A DNA stretch of 64,000 nucleotides, from the NCBI GenBank assembly GCA_035275065.1, contig DATENM010000018.1, forward strand, positions 1-64,000, in the 5' to 3' direction. Of this stretch, positions 60,781 to 64,000 are shown in pieces. A program made the position numbers and the translations under genes. This DNA comes from Blastocatellia bacterium (GTDB lineage: Bacteria; Acidobacteriota; Blastocatellia; UBA7656). Numbering within the stretch: position 1 is the stretch's first letter; every line of letters starts with the position of its first letter. Below the pieces are notes generated by a model. That model ran no database searches. It saw nothing but the letters and a program-made list of their open reading frames with translations, and was not told the origin of the DNA.

Positions 60781-61111
60781 CGGGTAGTTCTCCTTGACCG
60801 GATGTCCGGCACAGTTGTTTGGCCGGTGTTCAAGACGGCTGGGCGATCCTCACCGAACGCCCGGATCGTCGTAGTGGTCACACCGAGTCAAATGAGAACC
60901 CTTCCGGCAATCGAATCAAATGTTCAATGTGCGCTCAGTTCCGCGGACGGCAAAACGCTTCCCCTTTCGGGTAATCCGCCCGCCGTGCCGCCGAGCGACC
61001 GCGCAAGAATGATCATCGGCAGATCAACCAGTAATCTGATCTCGCTCTCGCAGGCACAGGGGTTTGCGCCGCTGCGTGATTCCCGCTGACTTCTCGGCTG
61101 CTTTTTCAGAT
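60781..61111. other. 331-base intergenic stretch
   Basis: A frame of 95 codons on the plus strand (60,802-61,089) has no ribosome-binding site and an amino-acid make-up without domain features, so I treat the stretch as non-coding. It should contain the promoter of the leftward polysaccharide locus; none can be identified with confidence. Confidence 0.4.
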
Positions 61112-61498
61112 TTAGCTGAGGGTCAATCGGATGCCGAGCTTATCGCAGTAAGCCTTGATGTGCTTGATGCGCTGCCGCGAAGGCAGTTCGAGGATGGGCG
61201 AGCCTTTCGCCTTCGGCTTGATGACGCCGGGATGTGCCGCGGATCGCCAAAAGAGTTGTTCGCCACGCGGCAGTTTTTTCAGCTCGGCTTCGAGGGCGGC
61301 AATGCCGATGCGCTCGTTCTCCTTTGCGGTAATCTCGTCGTAGCTCTTGGCGCGATTCGTTCCAATCATCACCGCATAGTGCCAGCGACCCTTCACCTTC
61401 CAGCTATACAGCTCATAGCCTTTCATCGCCTGCGCCGCCTGCCCACAGGTGGCAAGCGCGACGAACATCACGACCACCGCAATTGATTTGTGTAACAT
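61112..61498 (-). CDS. Small secreted hypothetical protein
   Basis: A 128-residue protein; AGGAGGCTTG precedes the ATG at 61498. The signal peptide is MLHKSIAVVVMFVALATCGQ. The mature part has YELYSWKVKGRWHYAVMIGT and KSYDEITAKENERIGIAAL, then a basic tail. I do not recognise the family. The last codons overlap nothing. It begins 17 bases after the stop of the aminopeptidase gene upstream and is likely in the same transcript. Confidence 0.75.
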   Translation of the reverse strand: MLHKSIAVVVMFVALATCGQAAQAMKGYELYSWKVKGRWHYAVMIGTNRAKSYDEITAKENERIGIAALEAELKKLPRGEQLFWRSAAHPGVIKPKAKGSPILELPSRQRIKHIKAYCDKLGIRLTLS

Positions 61499-61515
61499 CA
61501 AGCCTCCTCGGCCAA

Positions 61516-62868
61516 TCACTCGCCCAGGTGGGCGCCCATCATCAGACCTTCGATCTCGTCAATCGTCTTCGGCACTCGCGCCGATAAAACTTCGCAGCCG
61601 TCTTCGGTCACCAGCACGTCGTCTTCGATGCGCACGCCGATGCCGCGATAACGCGCCGGCACATCTTCGAGATCAGCGGCGACGTACAGCCCCGGCTCGA
61701 TGGTCAGCACCATGCCGGGCGCTAGCCTTCGCCACTCGTCGGCGACTTTGTAAGGGCCGGCGTCGTGAACGTCCATCCCCAGCCAGTGACTCGTGCGGTG
61801 CATATAGAATTTCTTATAGCCGCTGGGCGCGTCCGGCTGGTTCTGGTATTTGTTGCCTTCTTCGATCAACTGGTCAACATCGCCTTCGAGCAAGCCGAGC
61901 CGCACCATGCCCTCGGTCAAGACGCGCACCGCGCGGTCGTGCGGCTCGATGAAGGTCGCGCCGGGCCGCACCGCTTTGATGGCTTCGAGCTGCGCGTCGA
62001 GCACGACTTGATAGACCTCGGCCTGGGCCTCGCTGAAGGTGCCGCTCGCCGGCCAGGTGCGTGTCACGTCGCCGGTGAAGTAGCCGAACTCTGCGCCCGC
62101 ATCGATCAACAGCAGATCATCGGCTTCGATGCGGCTGTTGTTCGTCACATAATGCAGTACGGTCGCATTCGCGCCTGCCGCAACAATCGGCGCGTAGCCA
62201 TGACGCGGACTGCCCTGCTTGCGAAAGACGTAGCGCAACGTCGCTTCGATCTCGTACTCGTGCATTCCGGGGCGCAACGCCCTGAGCGCCGTCAGGTGCC
62301 CGTCACAAGTGATCTCGACGGCGCGGCGCAGCGCTGCCAGGTCATCCGCCGTCTTGATCAAGCGCATCTCGTGGAGGGTGTCTGACGGATCAATCACCGA
62401 AGTCGGGCCGACGCCGCTGCGCTGGCGCTCGCGCTGAAAGCGGCGCACCCAGCCAACCAGTCGCTCGTCGAATGTCGGGTCGCTGCCGAAGCGATAATAG
62501 ATGCGCTCGGCCTTCGCCGCCAGCAGCAGCTTCGGCAATTCCTCATCGAGCTGATCGATAGTAAAGGCCGCGTCCGCGCCGTAGTCGCGCTTCGCGCCTT
62601 CGGTGCCGGCGCGCCAGCCGGTCCACACTTCGCGCTCGCGGTCTTTCGGCTGCACGAACAGCGTGAAGCGATGTTCCGGGTGGTCGGGCACCAGCACGGC
62701 GACGGCCTGAGGCTCTTCAAAGCCGGTCAGGTAATAAAAGTCTGTGTCCTGGCGGTACTCGTGCTCGACATCATTATTGCGAATCGCCGCAGGCGCGGCG
62801 GGGAAAATGGCAGCGCCCCGCTGTAGGCGCGCCATCAACTGTTCGCGCCGCTCTTTCATCGCTTGCAT
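61516..62868 (-). CDS. pepP: Xaa-Pro aminopeptidase (M24B)
   Basis: A 450-residue cytoplasmic aminopeptidase P, removing N-terminal residues before proline. The N-terminal domain includes EHEYRQDTDFYYLTGFEEP. The catalytic domain carries the metal ligands: D and D in LIDAGAEFGYFTGDVTRTW, H in MHRTSHWLGMDVHDAG, E in TIEPGLYV and E in [12 protein letters not shown]. The ATG at 62868 is preceded by GGAG; 62880 is an alternative start. No signal peptide, unlike the paralogue at 33,430. Confidence 0.94.
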   Translation of the reverse strand: MQAMKERREQLMARLQRGAAIFPAAPAAIRNNDVEHEYRQDTDFYYLTGFEEPQAVAVLVPDHPEHRFTLFVQPKDREREVWTGWRAGTEGAKRDYGADAAFTIDQLDEELPKLLLAAKAERIYYRFGSDPTFDERLVGWVRRFQRERQRSGVGPTSVIDPSDTLHEMRLIKTADDLAALRRAVEITCDGHLTALRALRPGMHEYEIEATLRYVFRKQGSPRHGYAPIVAAGANATVLHYVTNNSRIEADDLLLIDAGAEFGYFTGDVTRTWPASGTFSEAQAEVYQVVLDAQLEAIKAVRPGATFIEPHDRAVRVLTEGMVRLGLLEGDVDQLIEEGNKYQNQPDAPSGYKKFYMHRTSHWLGMDVHDAGPYKVADEWRRLAPGMVLTIEPGLYVAADLEDVPARYRGIGVRIEDDVLVTEDGCEVLSARVPKTIDEIEGLMMGAHLGE

Positions 62869-62999
62869 CAGCATCTCCATAATCAAATTGCTTGTCCACA
62901 CGGTTGGTGCGAGAATTTTTAACTATATCGGGCGCGCGAAATCGGGTGCAAGCGATGGGCCGGCGCGCGCGAGCGATTTCAACGGCAAAGGCGGACGAA

Positions 63000-64000
63000 T
63001 TGAGCGACACACCTTTCACTATCGTCAACAATCGGCAAGACGCGGAACTGGCTGTGAAAGCCATCTCTACGTTCCCCGTCCTCGGCGTTGACACCGAAAC
63101 CACCGGGCTTGATCCCTATCGCAGCCGCGTCCGCTTGCTGCAAATCGCCACGCCCGAACACGTCTTCGTCTTCGACCTGTTCGCTTATGCGGCGCTTGCC
63201 GATGCAAAGCTGCGCCAGTTGTTCGCCGACCCGCAGGTCATCAAGGTCTTCCACAATGCCAAGTTCGATTTGAAGATGCTGCTCCATCACTTCGAGGTCG
63301 AAGTGCGCGGCGTCTTCGACACGCTGCTCGCCAGCCAGTTGATCGCCGCGGGCCGCAGCGAAGACCGGCACTCGCTGGCCGCCGTCGTCGAGCGCTACCT
63401 CGATCAGACGGTAGACAAATCGATGCAGGTGAGCGACTGGTCGAGAGAGTTATCTCCGCTACAGGTCGAGTATGCGGCAAAGGACGCGGCGCTGCTGCTG
63501 CCGCTGCGCGAGGCGGTCACTGAAAGGCTCGCAGAGCTCGGCCTTGCGGAAGCGGCGCGCCTCGAAATGGATTGCGTACTGCCGATTGCCGCGATGGAGC
63601 TGGCCGGCATGGCGATTGACGTGACGTGCTGGCGGGCGCTGGTGGTGAATCTCGAACGCGCCCACGACGCGCTTTCGGCCGAGCTGCGCCGCGAGCTGTC
63701 GGCGGGCATTCCGCAGTTGTCGCTCTTTGACGAGCCGCCGAAGATCAATGTGGACAGCCCTGCACAGGTGACCGAGGCGCTGGCGCGCATGGGCATCAAG
63801 GTTGAAGGCACACGCAACTGGCAGCTTGAGCCGCTGGCGAAAGAGCATCCGGCGGTCGCACGCCTGCTGGAATATCGCAGCGTACAAAAGTTGCTCTCAA
63901 GCTATGGCACAGCCATCCTCGATCACGTTCACCCGGTGACCGGGCGCATCCACGCAGACTTTCAGCAAATCGGCGCAACCGGCGGGCGCATGGCCTGTTC
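63000..64000 (+). CDS. Family A DNA polymerase with 3'-5' exonuclease domain (3' end cut by window)
   Basis: Open to the window edge. The DEDD exonuclease is intact: VDTETTGLDPY (Exo I), VFHNAKFDLKMLL (Exo II) and EYAAKDAALLLPL (Exo III, D). After it begin the thumb segments of a Pol I-type polymerase: ELAGMAIDVTCWRAL, INVDSPAQVTEAL, LLEYRSVQKLLSSYG, then VHPVTGRIHADFQQIGATGGRM. There is no 5'-3' exonuclease domain at the N-terminus, so this is the short bifunctional type, not full PolA. The start is uncertain: TTG 63000 has AAAGGCGG upstream; an in-frame ATG at 62955 is the alternative. Confidence 0.88.
   Translation, partial: MSDTPFTIVNNRQDAELAVKAISTFPVLGVDTETTGLDPYRSRVRLLQIATPEHVFVFDLFAYAALADAKLRQLFADPQVIKVFHNAKFDLKMLLHHFEVEVRGVFDTLLASQLIAAGRSEDRHSLAAVVERYLDQTVDKSMQVSDWSRELSPLQVEYAAKDAALLLPLREAVTERLAELGLAEAARLEMDCVLPIAAMELAGMAIDVTCWRALVVNLERAHDALSAELRRELSAGIPQLSLFDEPPKINVDSPAQVTEALARMGIKVEGTRNWQLEPLAKEHPAVARLLEYRSVQKLLSSYGTAILDHVHPVTGRIHADFQQIGATGGRMAC

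Overview
The window looks like a chromosomal segment of an acidobacterium, most likely from the Blastocatellia. That assignment is my inference from the gene set: a reg_prop/Y_Y_Y histidine kinase, large secreted metalloproteases, a futalosine-route menaquinone gene (mqnA), NfrA/NfrB exopolysaccharide genes, a tetraether-synthase-like radical SAM enzyme, GC-rich DNA and many long intergenic inverted repeats. No 16S rRNA gene is present to confirm it.

Region 1 (1-12.9 kb) is GC-rich. It holds a truncated SUMF1-like protein, a DUF4440-like protein, a giant sensor kinase, a ClpB-D2-like AAA+ ATPase, two secreted metalloproteases and a nucleotidyltransferase-like protein, and ends at an intact tRNA-Glu(TTC). 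Its genes use the Ile codon ATA often, unlike the genes to the right of the element.

Region 2 (12,849-25,921) is an integrated mobile element of about 13 kb in the 3' half of that tRNA-Glu gene. It is bounded by a perfect 49-bp direct repeat, is markedly AT-richer, and starts with a tyrosine recombinase. It carries a MerR-like small DNA-binding protein, a replication-type ATPase followed by a large symmetrical iteron-like repeat, three XRE regulators, an HNH protein, an ArdC-like antirestriction protein and several small unknowns. The most striking cargo is a coupled gene pair (17,649-19,456). A short protein with a Bell-like helical domain ends in a QxGxxN motif, and a TPR protein begins with the same motif. 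This is the layout of a bacterial amyloid-signalling (BASS) cell-death module. I see no relaxase, capsid or conjugation gene.

Region 3 (25.9-64 kb) is GC-rich core-like chromosome. It has DNA repair genes (mutM, mutY), two neighbouring radical SAM enzymes, two M24 peptidases, a GH130-like enzyme, a carbonic anhydrase-lipA-lnt-prfB cluster (prfB with its programmed frameshift), an M16 peptidase, ftsK, a zinc-ribbon protein and mqnA. It then has a leftward sulfate-uptake operon (sbp-cysT-cysW-modA, without an ATPase) whose leader matches a ydaO-type cyclic-di-AMP riboswitch. Upstream of that is a leftward polysaccharide locus: small secreted protein, DUF2334 deacetylase-like protein, GH5-like hydrolase, nfrA, nfrB, wecB. 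The window ends with another aminopeptidase P and the 5' part of a family A polymerase/exonuclease gene. MITE-like elements with long terminal inverted repeats occur at 43.5, 48.4 and 57.4 kb.
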